Below are positions 24,212 through 33,680 of a stretch of DNA of 64,000 bases, piece after piece. The DNA is from Bog-473 sp963726135 (GTDB lineage Bacteria > Actinomycetota > Acidimicrobiia > Acidimicrobiales > RAAP-2), in contig CAVSBE010000008.1 of the NCBI GenBank assembly GCA_963726135.1, positions 2,046,001 to 2,110,000 on the forward strand, read 5' to 3'. Position 1 is the stretch's first letter. Each line of letters starts with the position of its first letter. Under the pieces are notes generated by a model that made no database searches, had not been told where the DNA came from, and saw only the letters and a program-made list of their open reading frames with translations. The position numbers and the translations under genes were made by a program.

Positions 24212-25120
24212 ATGCAGGTCGTGGTCACGGGATCGAGCGGCCCCATCGGCAACGCACTGTGTTCCCACCTCGCCAGTTCCGGCCACCACGTCGTCAGGGT
24301 CGTGCGCCGCCTGGTTCGACCGGGTGAGGTCGCCCTTGCTTGGGACCCAGAGGCAGGCACGATCGATGCCCGTGGCCTCGAAGGAGTTGACTCGGTGGTC
24401 CACTTGGCCGGGGCGGGTATAGGCGATAGCCGCTGGAGCGAGGCCCGCAAGCGAGTTCTCGTCGAGAGCCGTACCCGCTCCACTGCCCTGCTGGCGAGTG
24501 CCTTGGCTGGTCTGGATCACCGGCCTCGGGTGCTGGTGAGCGCATCGGCTATCGGGTTCTACGGTGACCGAAGCGACGAGATCCTCACTGAGAAGAGCCA
24601 ACCGGGTGACGACTTCCTTGCGTCACTATGCGTCCGCTGGGAGGCTGAAGCTGCCCCCGCCGCAGAGGCCGGCATCAGGGTTGTTTGCGCTCGCACCGGC
24701 CTTGTCTTGAGCAGGGAGGGTGGCGCGCTCCCCAAGCTGTTGCCGCTGTTCAAGCTCGGCCTGGGCGGGAGGTTCGGATCCGGTGCCCAGTGGTGGAGCT
24801 GGATCACCCTCGACGACGAGATCCGGGCGATTGCGTGGCTGCTGGAGAACGACATACGCGGGCCGGTGAACTTGACGGCGCCGAATCCCGTCACCAACCG
24901 CGAGTTCACCCGGATTCTCGGCGCGGTGCTGTCCCGACCGGCCCGGTTACCTGTGCCCAGGTTCGGCCCGAGGTTGCTGCTGGGGTCCGCGCTCGCCGAC
25001 GCCCTGTTATTTACCAGCGCCCGAGTGCAGCCCGCAGTCCTTGAATCGAGCGGGTTCGCCTTCTCCCACTCCGAACTGGAGGTGGGTCTAAGAAGCATGC
25101 TGAATCCGCCATCATCGTGA
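24212..25120 (+). CDS. TIGR01777-type epimerase (SDR family nucleotide-sugar epimerase-like)
   Basis: 302-residue extended-SDR protein. The Rossmann start MQVVVTGSSGPIGNALCSHL carries GxxGxxG, followed by VVHLAGAGI, SASAIGFYGDRSDE and the C-terminal DUF1731-like segment (ESSGFAFSHSELEVGL) that defines the family. Roles in the family are poorly known (related to plant SULA/GC1 and a cell-division-associated protein of cyanobacteria). It sits immediately left of the first tRNA-Glu fragment and is probably the first backbone gene outside the integrated cassettes. Confidence 0.9.
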   Translation: MQVVVTGSSGPIGNALCSHLASSGHHVVRVVRRLVRPGEVALAWDPEAGTIDARGLEGVDSVVHLAGAGIGDSRWSEARKRVLVESRTRSTALLASALAGLDHRPRVLVSASAIGFYGDRSDEILTEKSQPGDDFLASLCVRWEAEAAPAAEAGIRVVCARTGLVLSREGGALPKLLPLFKLGLGGRFGSGAQWWSWITLDDEIRAIAWLLENDIRGPVNLTAPNPVTNREFTRILGAVLSRPARLPVPRFGPRLLLGSALADALLFTSARVQPAVLESSGFAFSHSELEVGLRSMLNPPSS

Positions 25121-25213
25121 GGCATGCTTGCCAACAACTGGTGATGCGCCGCCTACTCTGCGGCCATACCTAAACCCCGGCAAGCAAGGTGGGCTGTGAC
25201 CAGGTACAACTTG

Positions 25214-25256
25214 AGCAGCCCCAACGGGATTCGAACCCGTGTCGCCACCTTGAGAG
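25214..25256 (-). repeat. tRNA-Glu 3'-end fragment A (att-like direct repeat)
   Basis: 43 bp identical to the 3' part of the intact tRNA-Glu gene at 41196-41268 (anticodon loop, variable region, T-arm, acceptor), same orientation, without the 5' half. It shares a further 25 bp of 3' flank (25189-25213) and some sequence on the other side with fragment C. Left of it the sequence appears to be backbone. Confidence 0.9.
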
Positions 25257-25629
25257 AGCACCAGGCATGTCCAGCGTGAGGGCCTGAGTCGCACCAAGCA
25301 TGGTTCGGTACTTGGGTCGGTTCCGGGAGATCCGCCGTTGTCTGCCCAATTCTTCCGAATGGATGGACAAAAGGATGGACAACTCCGGCCACCACCGGCT
25401 TCCTTGTAGAAGAGTCGCACCGGCATCCACTGGTGGGGCGCTCACGGCCCGCCCACTCGATCCAACGCCTTTCCAGACGGACCCCGTACGCCGTCGTTTG
25501 CGCGCAACTGGGGTTTCGTGTCAGGCTTCGGTGAGTCCACGCTCCACGCGAGGCACGGAGATCCGGCTGTTGTTGTTCCCATCCGCCCAGGCTGGTCGCC
25601 GGGGCTGATGTCTTGAGATCCGAGGTGAC
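25257..25629. other. Non-coding left end of cassette 1
   Basis: 373 bp without a convincing gene. It includes the ATGGACAA pair at 25363-25383 and otherwise nothing I can assign. Confidence 0.4.
25363..25383. repeat. ATGGACAA tandem pair, 12-bp period (arm-site-like)
   Basis: ATGGACAAAA at 25363 and ATGGACAAC at 25375, 107 bp from tRNA fragment A. Equivalent pairs lie 95 bp from fragment B and 107 bp from fragment C, which suggests recombinase arm-type or excisionase binding sites. Confidence 0.5.
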
Positions 25630-28600
25630 ATGGCGTCAGCCACCGAAAACGTCACCGTGCTTTTCACGGACCTGGTTGGGTCGACACAGCTCGCCACTTC
25701 GCTGACGCCCGACGTCGCCGACGCTGTCCGCCGGGAGCACTTCTCCACGTTACGACGGGCGATAACGGAAACCAGGGGGAGCGAGGTCAAAAACACCGGA
25801 GATGGACTCATGGTGGTCTTCTCGACCGCTTCGGCTGCACTGGCGTGCGCTGTCGCTATGCAACAAGCCGTCCATGGCCACAACGAGGCGTCGGGACGCA
25901 ATCTCGGCTTGCGCATCGGGTTGAGCAGCGGTGAGGTGACACCTGACGACGGCGACTACTTCGGCGACTCGGTGATCGAAGCAGCGCGCCTCTGCGCCTT
26001 CGCACTTGGTGGCCAGATTCTGGCGGCCGAACTGACCAGGAGCACGGCCGGCCGCCGTGCCCCGCACTCGTTCCGGTATGTGGGCGAATTGGAACTCAAG
26101 GGCCTGCCGGAAGCACTTCCCACCACAGAGGTTGGCTGGGAGCCACCTGCGCCCGGCGACGTCGAGGCGGAGAGCGCACTCCTTCCCGCTCGATTGGCGC
26201 TGGAGCCCGAGGTCGGAGTGGTCGGGCGTCGGGAGGAACTCGACGTCCTCTACACCGCCTTGAAGCGCGTCTCCGCCGGAGACGGGCGTGAGGTGGTCCT
26301 GATCGCGGGCGAGGCCGGTTTGGGAAAGACGACGATTGCCGCCGAGTTCGCTCGTGGCGCCCACGAGCAGGGTGCGTGTGTCCTCTTCGGACACTGCCAG
26401 GAGGAGACGGGCGCCCCGTATCAGCCGTTCCGCGAGACCCTCGGCCACTATGTCACCCACGCACCCGACACGATCTTGACGACCCACGTGGAATTTGCCG
26501 GTCCAAATCTGGGGCTGATGGTCCCCGCTCTGGGCTCTCGGCTCGGGTTCACACCCTCCTCCACAACCGCGGAACCCGAAGCAGAGCGCTACCTGCTCTT
26601 CGCCGCCGTCATCGACCTTCTCGTCCGGGCGTCCGAGGATCAGGTGGTCGTTGTCGTGCTCGACGACCTGCAGTGGGCCGACAAGCCAAGCCTGCAGTTG
26701 CTCCGACACGTCGTCACCAGCATCGAACCGGTGCGCGCGTTAATCGTCGTCACCTACCGCAACACGGACTTGTCGCAGTCCGATCCCCTGGTGGAGACCC
26801 TTGCTGCACTTCACAGGGAGCCCGGAGTGACCCGGATCGACCTCAAGGGCCTCGACGACGCAGACGTGGTCGCCTTTCTCGAACGCACCAAGGGCACGGA
26901 GCTGAGCGAGCCAGAGCTGGGCCTCGCTCAGGCCCTCTACCGGGAGACCGACGGGAATCCCTTCTTCGTCACCGAGGTCCTCCACCATCTGGCGGAAACC
27001 GGTCAACTCGCAGCCGACAACCCCGAGAGCGCAACCGCGGAGCACACTGGGGAGGCCTGGCTCCTGCCCGACAGTGTGCGCGAGGTCGTGGGGGCCCGGG
27101 TCGGCCGGCTGGGCGATCCGGCCAAGCAAGTGCTCGCATTGGCCGCCGTGATCGGACGCGACTTCGACCTCGAGGTCCTGGCCTCGGTCTCCAACCGGAC
27201 CGAGGACGAGGTGCTCGACATCCTCGATGCGGCCTACGCCGCGGCCCTGGTCCGGGAGGTCAGCGACGTACCCGGTCACTACGTCTTCACCCATGCGCTT
27301 ATTCGTCGCACCCTCTACGACGACCTGGGCGTGACTCGCCGCGCCCGTGCCCACCGGGCCATTGCTGAGATCCTCGAGGACCAGAGACGAGTTCCTTCCG
27401 CCGCGGCCGTGCGCGACCTGGCGTACCACTGGGTCCACGCCACCCAACCCGTTGACGTGTCAAAGGCGATCGAGTACTCGCAGCGCGCCGCTGAGTCCGC
27501 CCTCGAGGCACTGGCGCCCGACGAGGCCCTGCGCTACTACGGACAGGCGCTCCAGCTCCACGCCCAATTGCCGCATCCGGACCCTCTCCTTGGGGTAGAT
27601 CTGCACATCGGATGGGGAACTGCCCAACGCCAGGTCGGGGCCGGCGACTATCGGACCACGCTCCTGGCCGCCGCCGCCGAGGCCGAGCGCATTGGTGCCA
27701 CCGACCGCGTGGTTGCTGCCGCGCTGGCCAACAGTCGCGGCTTCTTCAGCGCCGTCGGCGGCCTCGATCAGGTGCGGATCGGGCAGCTTGAGCGGGCCCT
27801 CGGCGCTCTCGGCGAGGAGCAAAGCCCAACCCGGGCCCGACTCTTGGCCCTGCTCGCACAGGAGCTGGCGCCGGGGGGTGAGCTCCAGCGGCGGCTGGCA
27901 CTGAGCGAAGAAGCCGTAGGAATCGCGCGAGCGCTTGGCGATCCTCAGGTGTTGGTCGAGGTCCTGAACCTCCGCTTCAACGCCATTCTGGGTCCCGAGA
28001 TGCTGCCGGAGCGGCTAGAGACCGTACGGGAGGCGAGCGCCCTTGCGGAGGAACTGCACGACCCGGTCGCTCGGCTGTTCGCAGCCATGTTCACCGTGTT
28101 CGCCAACCTCGACGCCGGCAATCGAAGAGAGATCGACCGGGCCTCCGAGGCCGCCATCACCCTGGCCGATCAAATCGGTCAGCCGACCCTCCGCTGGATC
28201 GCAACGTGGACCCGCGTCCTGCGGAGCTGGCTCGACGGTGACCTCGATGCCGCCGAGGGACAGACCAACGATGCGTTCGCCCTCGGGTTCGAGACCGAAC
28301 AGCCCGATGCCGCCGTCGTTCCAGGGGTGCTGCTCATGTTCCTGCGCTGGGCCCAGGGCCGCGCCGAGGAGATCGAGCCGGTGCTGACGCAGATGCTGGC
28401 CGACGACGTACAGCTGCCCGGCCTGAAGGCCGGCCTGGCCACCATGCACTGCGAGAACGGCAACCTCGACGAGGCGCGCGCCATGACGGCCGGTGAGGTG
28501 GCGGCGCAGTTCGCCAGCATCGAGAACGATCCCTACCAGCTGAACAGCGTCGTGCTGTGGTGCCACGCCGTCGCCGATCTCCGCCATCACGAGGCGGCCC

Positions 28601-28950
28601 GCGCCTTGCTGCCACGATTGGTGTCCCATCCGCACGACGTGGGCGCGGCGTCCGTCCTGACAGCGGGCACGGTGGCGACGGCCACGGGCCAGCTCCAGAC
28701 CGTTCTGGGCCAGCCCTCGGAAGCAGTGGCGTCGTTCCGAGCGGGTCTCGATTCCTCCGAGCGACTGGGCGCACCATTCCTGGTAGCAACGACCCACTAC
28801 TGGTGGGCCCGATGCCTCCTCGACGCCGGCGACGCCATGCTGGGCGACCCCGAGGACCACCTCTCGGCGGCTCTGGCGCTGGCACGGACCTACGGGTACC
28901 AGGGGGTCGAGCGGCGGATCGCCCGTCTGCGGGCATCGTGCGCGTCTTAG
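25630..28950 (+). CDS. Class III nucleotidyl cyclase fused to STAND-type ATPase and TPR-like region
   Basis: 1106-residue signalling protein. Residues 1-170 form a class III cyclase domain with metal aspartates in VLFTDLVGST and NTGDGLMVVF and a lysine just before the latter; the usual Asn-Arg transition-state pair reads VIEAARLC, so Asn is replaced by Glu while Arg remains, and activity is uncertain. Residues about 195-480 are an AAA_16/STAND NTPase: GREEL entry, Walker A GEAGLGKTT (about 227-236), Walker B VVVVLDDLQWAD (about 340). The rest is helical repeats (TPR-like). Unlike many homologues it has no C-terminal LuxR HTH. ATG with GAGGTGAC just upstream. It is the only gene of cassette 1. 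Confidence 0.88.
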   Translation: MASATENVTVLFTDLVGSTQLATSLTPDVADAVRREHFSTLRRAITETRGSEVKNTGDGLMVVFSTASAALACAVAMQQAVHGHNEASGRNLGLRIGLSSGEVTPDDGDYFGDSVIEAARLCAFALGGQILAAELTRSTAGRRAPHSFRYVGELELKGLPEALPTTEVGWEPPAPGDVEAESALLPARLALEPEVGVVGRREELDVLYTALKRVSAGDGREVVLIAGEAGLGKTTIAAEFARGAHEQGACVLFGHCQEETGAPYQPFRETLGHYVTHAPDTILTTHVEFAGPNLGLMVPALGSRLGFTPSSTTAEPEAERYLLFAAVIDLLVRASEDQVVVVVLDDLQWADKPSLQLLRHVVTSIEPVRALIVVTYRNTDLSQSDPLVETLAALHREPGVTRIDLKGLDDADVVAFLERTKGTELSEPELGLAQALYRETDGNPFFVTEVLHHLAETGQLAADNPESATAEHTGEAWLLPDSVREVVGARVGRLGDPAKQVLALAAVIGRDFDLEVLASVSNRTEDEVLDILDAAYAAALVREVSDVPGHYVFTHALIRRTLYDDLGVTRRARAHRAIAEILEDQRRVPSAAAVRDLAYHWVHATQPVDVSKAIEYSQRAAESALEALAPDEALRYYGQALQLHAQLPHPDPLLGVDLHIGWGTAQRQVGAGDYRTTLLAAAAEAERIGATDRVVAAALANSRGFFSAVGGLDQVRIGQLERALGALGEEQSPTRARLLALLAQELAPGGELQRRLALSEEAVGIARALGDPQVLVEVLNLRFNAILGPEMLPERLETVREASALAEELHDPVARLFAAMFTVFANLDAGNRREIDRASEAAITLADQIGQPTLRWIATWTRVLRSWLDGDLDAAEGQTNDAFALGFETEQPDAAVVPGVLLMFLRWAQGRAEEIEPVLTQMLADDVQLPGLKAGLATMHCENGNLDEARAMTAGEVAAQFASIENDPYQLNSVVLWCHAVADLRHHEAARALLPRLVSHPHDVGAASVLTAGTVATATGQLQTVLGQPSEAVASFRAGLDSSERLGAPFLVATTHYWWARCLLDAGDAMLGDPEDHLSAALALARTYGYQGVERRIARLRASCAS

Positions 28951-29153
28951 GAGCCCAGATCTCAGGGTCGGCTCGGAACCATATGGTTCAGGCACATCAA
29001 TCCCGCTTCGCCGAGCAGGGGCGTCAATCAGTGGCTCATCTGCATCGAGCCCAGCTGAGCGATTCCATCAGATGGGAGAGTCGCCCAGATCATGCATCTG
29101 AACTGAATATTTGAACCAGCCCTAGTCCTGGGCCCTCTGAAACTGACAGACAT

Positions 29154-29200
29154 CGCAGCCCCAACGGGATTCGAACCCGTGTCGCCACCTTGAGAGGGTG
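29154..29200 (-). repeat. tRNA-Glu 3'-end fragment B (att-like direct repeat)
   Basis: 47 bp identical to the tRNA-Glu 3' half, extending 4 bp further into the anticodon stem (GAGAGGGTGG) than fragments A and C. The flanks differ from those of A and C, so it may mark a different integration event. Confidence 0.9.
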
Positions 29201-29294
29201 GCCGAGGATCCAAGAGCTACCTGCTGACTTGCCAGTTGACCTGCAAATCAGGGCTTCGTCGTTACCCGTCAGTGTGCATTGTTTTTCGGGCTCT

Positions 29295-29314
29295 GACGGA
29301 CAAGGACGGACAAA
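29295..29314. repeat. GACGGACAA tandem pair, 10-bp period (arm-site-like)
   Basis: GACGGACAAG at 29295 and GACGGACAAA at 29305, 95 bp from tRNA fragment B, in the same relative position as the pairs beside fragments A and C. Confidence 0.45.
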
Positions 29315-29395
29315 AAGATACCGACGGACTCCATCCCGCTTGGAGGCCGGCTTCCCGCGCCGAAGCTGGCGAGCACGTCAGCGGAAGGGTACTGA

Positions 29396-29430
29396 GGGGT
29401 GCCCCCGTCCGGCACATCGGGGATAGGGGC
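29396..29430. repeat. Dispersed GGTGCCCC repeat, copy 1
   Basis: Short form: GGGGTGCCCCCGTCC followed directly by GGCACATCGGGG. The central part present in copies 2, 3 and 6 is missing. Confidence 0.5.
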
Positions 29431-29609
29431 AACGGTGACCCGGAGGCAGCCCAATACTGGTGAGAGTGCGGCCCACTGGTGGGCGATTAGCTATGCAATG
29501 GCGTTCCCAACGCCAACAGAGTTCGACAGATTCCTACCACGATTGACCGGGTAGGAGGCGGGCCTGTTCGGGCCAAGTATCGACGACGAATAGACAAGTG
29601 AGATCGGAA

Positions 29610-30152
29610 TTATCCGTAGCTCACCGTTCCCGTGCCGTTCACCTGTCCGAGCTCTGCACCGGGACTGGCATTGCTGTTCAGATTGCACTTGCCCTTGGTC
29701 AACGGAAGGCTGACGGCATACGAAATGGTCACGTTTAGCGTCCCCGTGATTCCGACATACGCTTTGGTCCCATTGATGGCAGTGGCTGGCTCGGTCACCA
29801 CGAACGTCGCTGAGCACGTCGTGTTGTTCAGTGTGGTGGGCGGAGTGCTGTTGTTGGCCTCCGCTGCATCAATCTTCTGCGTGTTGAAGAAGATCGTGCC
29901 CTTCTTCAGGATGAAGAGGCGGTAGCCAGAATTTTGCTTCTGGGTCGGCTTGCCGTTCGCTGTCGCTCCCACTGATGTGCCGTGGTCCCCGATCGCCCCG
30001 GTGAAGATGACCTTGAACGGACCGCCGCTTGTCAGCGACGCCCACAGCTGTGTTGGGCCGCTCACGGGCGTCGCTGCATCGGCTGCACTACCGATGAGCA
30101 CCCCTCCAGCCAGTACCAGTCCCGCCACTGCGGCCGTGATCAATCGATTCAT
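29610..30152 (-). CDS. Secreted protein of unknown function
   Basis: 180 residues from the ATG at 30152, chosen because GGGAGG lies 5 bp upstream. A signal peptide is evident (MNRLITAAVAGLVLAGGVLI ending near AADAA). The mature part is small, Thr/Asn/Gly-rich and beta-like, with two cysteines (TTCSATFVV and GKCNLN) that may pair. The sequence resembles no family I recognise. It is oriented towards tRNA fragment B and is the first gene of cassette 2. Confidence 0.7.
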   Translation of the reverse strand: MNRLITAAVAGLVLAGGVLIGSAADAATPVSGPTQLWASLTSGGPFKVIFTGAIGDHGTSVGATANGKPTQKQNSGYRLFILKKGTIFFNTQKIDAAEANNSTPPTTLNNTTCSATFVVTEPATAINGTKAYVGITGTLNVTISYAVSLPLTKGKCNLNSNASPGAELGQVNGTGTVSYG

Positions 30153-30275
30153 CGCCACCTCCCGTTGGTGGTTGGTGATTACTTGACGTGCGTCGACCGA
30201 ACGTACAGGAGATCCGAAGCGGAAGCAATGGGCGTTTCATCTCGCCCATGACGAGAGGCCCGACGAACAGTCGGC

Positions 30276-30322
30276 GGTGCCCCCATCCGCCGGGAAGGTG
30301 AGGCAGTTCGGCACATCGGGGG
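30276..30322. repeat. Dispersed GGTGCCCC repeat, copy 2
   Basis: GGTGCCCCCATCCGCCGGGA followed by GTTCGGCACATCGGGGG; upstream of the secreted-protein gene. Confidence 0.55.
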
Positions 30323-30413
30323 CAGCGAATTCATGGCGGCGACCGCCCTGTAATGACGGTCCGGAGCAATCCCAGTCCGATTTCCGACCGTGCGGTCGAT
30401 GTGAACTCCGGTT

Positions 30414-31013
30414 CTAGCGCAGCTCTACAACGAGGAGCTCGCGATAGCTGTCGCCACCGAAGGCGACACCTCGTGCGGTAGCTTCCTCGCGGCGAGCTAG
30501 GGCCCCGGCAGCGGCGGCCTTCATCGCTTCTTGATCCCGCCACACCGAGCCAACGATGCCTTCGCCGCTCTCACGGTTGATCATGTTCCGAAGGGCCTGG
30601 AAGCCATCGTTGGCCTTGATCCGCGGCAGCACCTCGCTCTTGAAGAACTCGAGGTTCGCGCCGATCTTGGCCGGCTCCATGCTGATCCGAGTGACCATGA
30701 GGGCAGAACCGACCGCTGGCACCTCGCTGATGTCGGTGACGAGTTCCTCGAACGATTCGATTGTCATCTCGGCACCGGTGATTTCGACCCCTCGCTCACG
30801 AGCCTTCGCCAACGCGCCGAAACTCGCCTCCCGATCCGCCGCGGTGTCCCACAAAGACAGGACTCCAAGAACACCGCCGGATCGGTCCGCGCTTACAGTG
30901 GTGCCCCGATAGCCCTCCTGCTCGTTGAGCACGGGGAGCACCTCGTCGCGCACCAAGGCGATCCCGCCCTCGAAGTCCTTCACGCCGGTAAAAGTCACGA
31001 CACGGGTGTGCAT
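30414..31013 (-). CDS. Antibiotic-biosynthesis-monooxygenase (ABM)-like double-domain protein
   Basis: 199 residues from the ATG at 31013 (RKGP upstream in frame is not part of the protein). There are two consecutive ferredoxin-like alpha-beta repeats: RVVTFTGVKDFEGGIALVRDEVLPVLNEQEGYRG in outline and VTRISMEPAKIGANLEFFKSEVLPRIKANDGFQALRNM. Such dimeric alpha+beta barrel proteins act as small monooxygenases or heme/quinone-handling proteins; the activity here is unknown. It is a stand-alone gene in cassette 2 with repeat copy 3 upstream. Confidence 0.7.
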   Translation of the reverse strand: MHTRVVTFTGVKDFEGGIALVRDEVLPVLNEQEGYRGTTVSADRSGGVLGVLSLWDTAADREASFGALAKARERGVEITGAEMTIESFEELVTDISEVPAVGSALMVTRISMEPAKIGANLEFFKSEVLPRIKANDGFQALRNMINRESGEGIVGSVWRDQEAMKAAAAGALARREEATARGVAFGGDSYRELLVVELR

Positions 31014-31324
31014 CGCAGGCCCCTTCCTATTCGAATGGACCCCACCATAGATCCGGGTAGGACGCTCGCAAAGTGCCGATACCGAGGGTGCCCCATACCG
31101 CCGGGACTGGGTGCCACCGTGCGGCACAACGGAGGCACCCAGTGGAGCGTCGAGCGTCACACCACAGGAAATGCGGCGTGATGGCCAACGATTCGCTTAA
31201 GCGGGGGTTTCGCGCCTAGTCCCGGCATCTACCAGCTCCCTAACTAGAACACCTCATTCCGCTTCGGTTACCGTCCACGGAGGCGGAATCACCGATTCCA
31301 TAGCGAATGCCCAGGGGACTCACC
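31014..31324. other. Divergent intergenic region with repeat copy 3
   Basis: 311 bp between the ABM-like gene and the MFS gene. It contains the dispersed repeat at 31086-31140; no other feature recognised. Confidence 0.4.
31086..31140. repeat. Dispersed GGTGCCCC repeat, copy 3 (long form)
   Basis: GGGTGCCCCATACCGCCGGG, then a second half GGTGCCACCGTGCGGCACAA ending GGCACCC, so GGGTGCC and GGCACCC can pair. Confidence 0.6.
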
Positions 31325-32785
31325 ATGGAGAAGCGCATCCACTACGCGGCGACGTTCGCCGTACTGGCCACGGCGGCGCTGGCGTTCAGCCTCCTGCAGT
31401 CACTCATCATCCCCGCCATCCCGCTACTCGAGAACACGTTCCACACCACGACTACTGGGGCCACCTGGCTGCTCACGGGGTACCTGCTGAGCGCGGCGAT
31501 TGCGACGCCGATCCTCGGACGCATGGGCGACATGGTCGGCAAGGAGAAGATGATCGTGGTCGTGCTGGTCACGCTGTCGGTGGGGACCCTGATCAGCGCC
31601 TTGGCCACCACCTTCCCGATCATGTTGGCGGGGCGAATCGTCCAAGGGGCGGGCGGGGCGATCTTCCCACTGTCCTTCGGGATCATCCGCGACGAGTTCC
31701 CGCCCAAGAAGGTGGCCGGGGCGATCGGGGTGCTCTCGGCCATCCTCGGAGTGGGCGTGGGGGCCGGGATCGTACTCTCGGGTCCGATCGTCGAGCACCT
31801 CTCCTACCACTGGTTGTTCTGGATCCCCATGATCCTGTCGCTCGGAGCAATGGTGACCACGTTCCTCTACGTGCCAGAGTCACCGATCCGAGCTTCTGGT
31901 CGGATGAATTGGGTCGGTGCCTCGATCATGTCGGCCTGGCTGGTATCCGGGCTACTGGCGATCTCCTATGGGCCAATCTGGGGGTGGAAGAGCGCCTCGG
32001 TTCTCGGACTTCTCGCTGCCACCGCCGCGTTGATCCCGTGCTGGATCCGATCGGAGATGCGCTCGGACACTCCGATGGTCGACATGAAGATGATGAGGAT
32101 CCCCGCCGTGTGGAGTACCAACCTGGCCGCTTTGCTGTTCGGGTTCGGCATGTTCTCGATGTTCATCATCGTGCCCGAGTTCGCTCAGACCCCCGCCCGC
32201 GTTGGGTACGGCTTCAGTGCGTCGGTCACCCAGTCAGGTCTGTATCTCCTGCCTTTCGCGGTGGCCATGCTGGTGATCGCTCCGCTGACCGGCCGCCTGA
32301 CCGTCCTCATCGGCTCCAAGCCCCTGTTGATCATCGGGGCTCTGTTCGGTGGTGCGAGCTACGGCTTCCTGGCGCTCGCGCATAGTCAGCCGTGGAACCT
32401 CTACGTGGCTGCAGGGTTGCTGGGCATCAGTGTCGCATTCGGTTTCGCTTCGATGTCGAATCTGATCGTTGAGGCGGTACCGCCCACTCAGACCGGGGTC
32501 GCCACGGGCATGAACACCAACATCCGGAACATTGGTGCAGCTCTGGGCAGCGGAGTAGCCACCAGCCTGATCGTGAGCGGCTCGTTGGTCCACGGATACC
32601 CCAAGGAGCACGGCTACGTGCTGGCTTTCGTCGTGTGCGGCGGGGCATTGGCGGTGGCAGCGATCGCCGCGCTCATGATCCCGACGCGCGGTGGGCCCTC
32701 GGTCGTGATCAGCGAATCGCATCCCGGCCTGACCGGCGAAGCCGAGGTTGTTGTCGGAGCAATCGGCTATGTCGACGAGCATTGA
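31325..32785 (+). CDS. MFS multidrug exporter, DHA2 (14-helix) type
   Basis: 486-residue major facilitator protein. There are about 14 hydrophobic segments; TWLLTGYLLSAAIATPILGRMGDMVGKEK is the helix 2 / motif A region, GRIVQGAGGAIFPLSFGIIRDEFP is helix 4 / motif B, and GVLSAILGVGVGAGIVLSGPI is motif C of antiporters. It would expel drugs or metabolites using the proton gradient. ATG at 31325 (AGGGGA 9 bp upstream) rather than 31307. A decayed TetR regulator follows directly, so the exporter may have lost its regulator. It belongs to cassette 2. Confidence 0.88.
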   Translation: MEKRIHYAATFAVLATAALAFSLLQSLIIPAIPLLENTFHTTTTGATWLLTGYLLSAAIATPILGRMGDMVGKEKMIVVVLVTLSVGTLISALATTFPIMLAGRIVQGAGGAIFPLSFGIIRDEFPPKKVAGAIGVLSAILGVGVGAGIVLSGPIVEHLSYHWLFWIPMILSLGAMVTTFLYVPESPIRASGRMNWVGASIMSAWLVSGLLAISYGPIWGWKSASVLGLLAATAALIPCWIRSEMRSDTPMVDMKMMRIPAVWSTNLAALLFGFGMFSMFIIVPEFAQTPARVGYGFSASVTQSGLYLLPFAVAMLVIAPLTGRLTVLIGSKPLLIIGALFGGASYGFLALAHSQPWNLYVAAGLLGISVAFGFASMSNLIVEAVPPTQTGVATGMNTNIRNIGAALGSGVATSLIVSGSLVHGYPKEHGYVLAFVVCGGALAVAAIAALMIPTRGGPSVVISESHPGLTGEAEVVVGAIGYVDEH

Positions 32786-32830
32786 CATGGGACGGCGGAG
32801 CGCCCACGAGGCAAAGAGACGCAGAACGCC

Positions 32831-33401
32831 AAGCCATTGTGCCGAGACGCTGAGCTCAACCTGGCTCGAATCCTCCTCGCGGCCCAGGAAGTATTTGGCG
32901 AGCAGGGCTATGAAGCATGGATGGAACAGGTTGCCGCGCGGGCCGAGGTCGGGGTCGGGGTCCTGTACCGCCGCTTCCCGAACAAGGCAGACCTGCCAGA
33001 TAGCCCGTGAAGTCCTCGCAGAGGTTGCCCTTGCGACGCCGTGTTCGAGTTCGTACGGCGCTGTGTGGACGCGCCGAGCAGTTGGCGCGTCGCAACCTCG
33101 AGACGCCCGTGGAGCGGCGTAGGGGCCGACCGGGCCCTGACCGAGTTGATGCCTCTCATCGAGCCCATCCTCGAGGCAAGCCAGCGGGCGGGCACAGTCC
33201 GATCCGATATCGTCCCCACTGATCTGGTGGTCACCCCTGATGTCCGTCCGAGCGATAGGCGACCTCTGTGACGCCGATGTTCCACGAACTTCCCGGCGGT
33301 TCCTCCACATCGCTCTTGACGACCTTCGGCCCGGGCACAAGACGCCGGATCAGTTCCCGATGTCCGTCAAGCAGCTGGGGCGCGTGCTCACCGAGCGATG
33401 A
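32831..33401 (+). pseudogene. TetR family regulator, frameshifted
   Basis: Recognisable in pieces: LNLARILLAAQEVFGEQGYE, then MEQVAARAEVGVGVLYRRFPNK gives the complete HTH; after a TGA at 33007 the frame changes to VFEFVRRCV...LTELMPLIEPILEASQRAGTV with SDIVPTDLVV, then changes again near 33235 to LMSVRAIGDLCDADVP and RRFLHIALDDLRPGHKTPD ending at 33401. The domain order is complete, so this is one gene with at least two frameshifts. It lies just downstream of the MFS exporter. Confidence 0.75.
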
Positions 33402-33542
33402 GCAGCGTGACCTGATCGATCGAATAGCCACAGACAAAGGCCCCTGATCTCGGGACCGAACCGCCACGATTGAGCAGAACTTCATCAGGCTCAGCACGCC
33501 GGAATGACGTAATCGTTACGACGTTCCGGTTTCGTTCGTGTT

Positions 33543-33572
33543 GGGGTGCCCCCGTTCGCCGGGACTGGGGCC
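33543..33572. repeat. Dispersed GGTGCCCC repeat, copy 4
   Basis: GGGGTGCCCCCGTTCGCCGG followed by GACTGGGGCC; between the decayed TetR and the VOC gene. Confidence 0.55.
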
Positions 33573-33680
33573 TCAGTTAGCGCGGCGACTGGTGCTGCCA
33601 GATAGCTTTTACTCCCCGAGAGTTGCCAGCCAAAGAGGTAGCATTCGCTGCGTCCACGAGGTGCGAAGGGGAGAAAAGAG

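Larger units (their letters stand above)
25257..29153. mobile_element. Putative integrated cassette 1 (between tRNA-Glu fragments A and B)
   Basis: Bounded by two same-orientation tRNA-Glu 3' fragments, as left by sequential site-specific integration at one tRNA gene. It holds one gene of 3.3 kb and no recognisable integrase, transposase or replication gene. 12-bp-spaced ATGGACAA repeats lie near the left end (25363-25383). Confidence 0.55.
28951..29609. other. Cassette 1/2 junction region
   Basis: 659 bp without a gene. It contains tRNA-Glu fragment B (29154-29200), the GACGGACAA pair (29295-29314) and dispersed repeat copy 1 (29396-29430). Confidence 0.6.
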
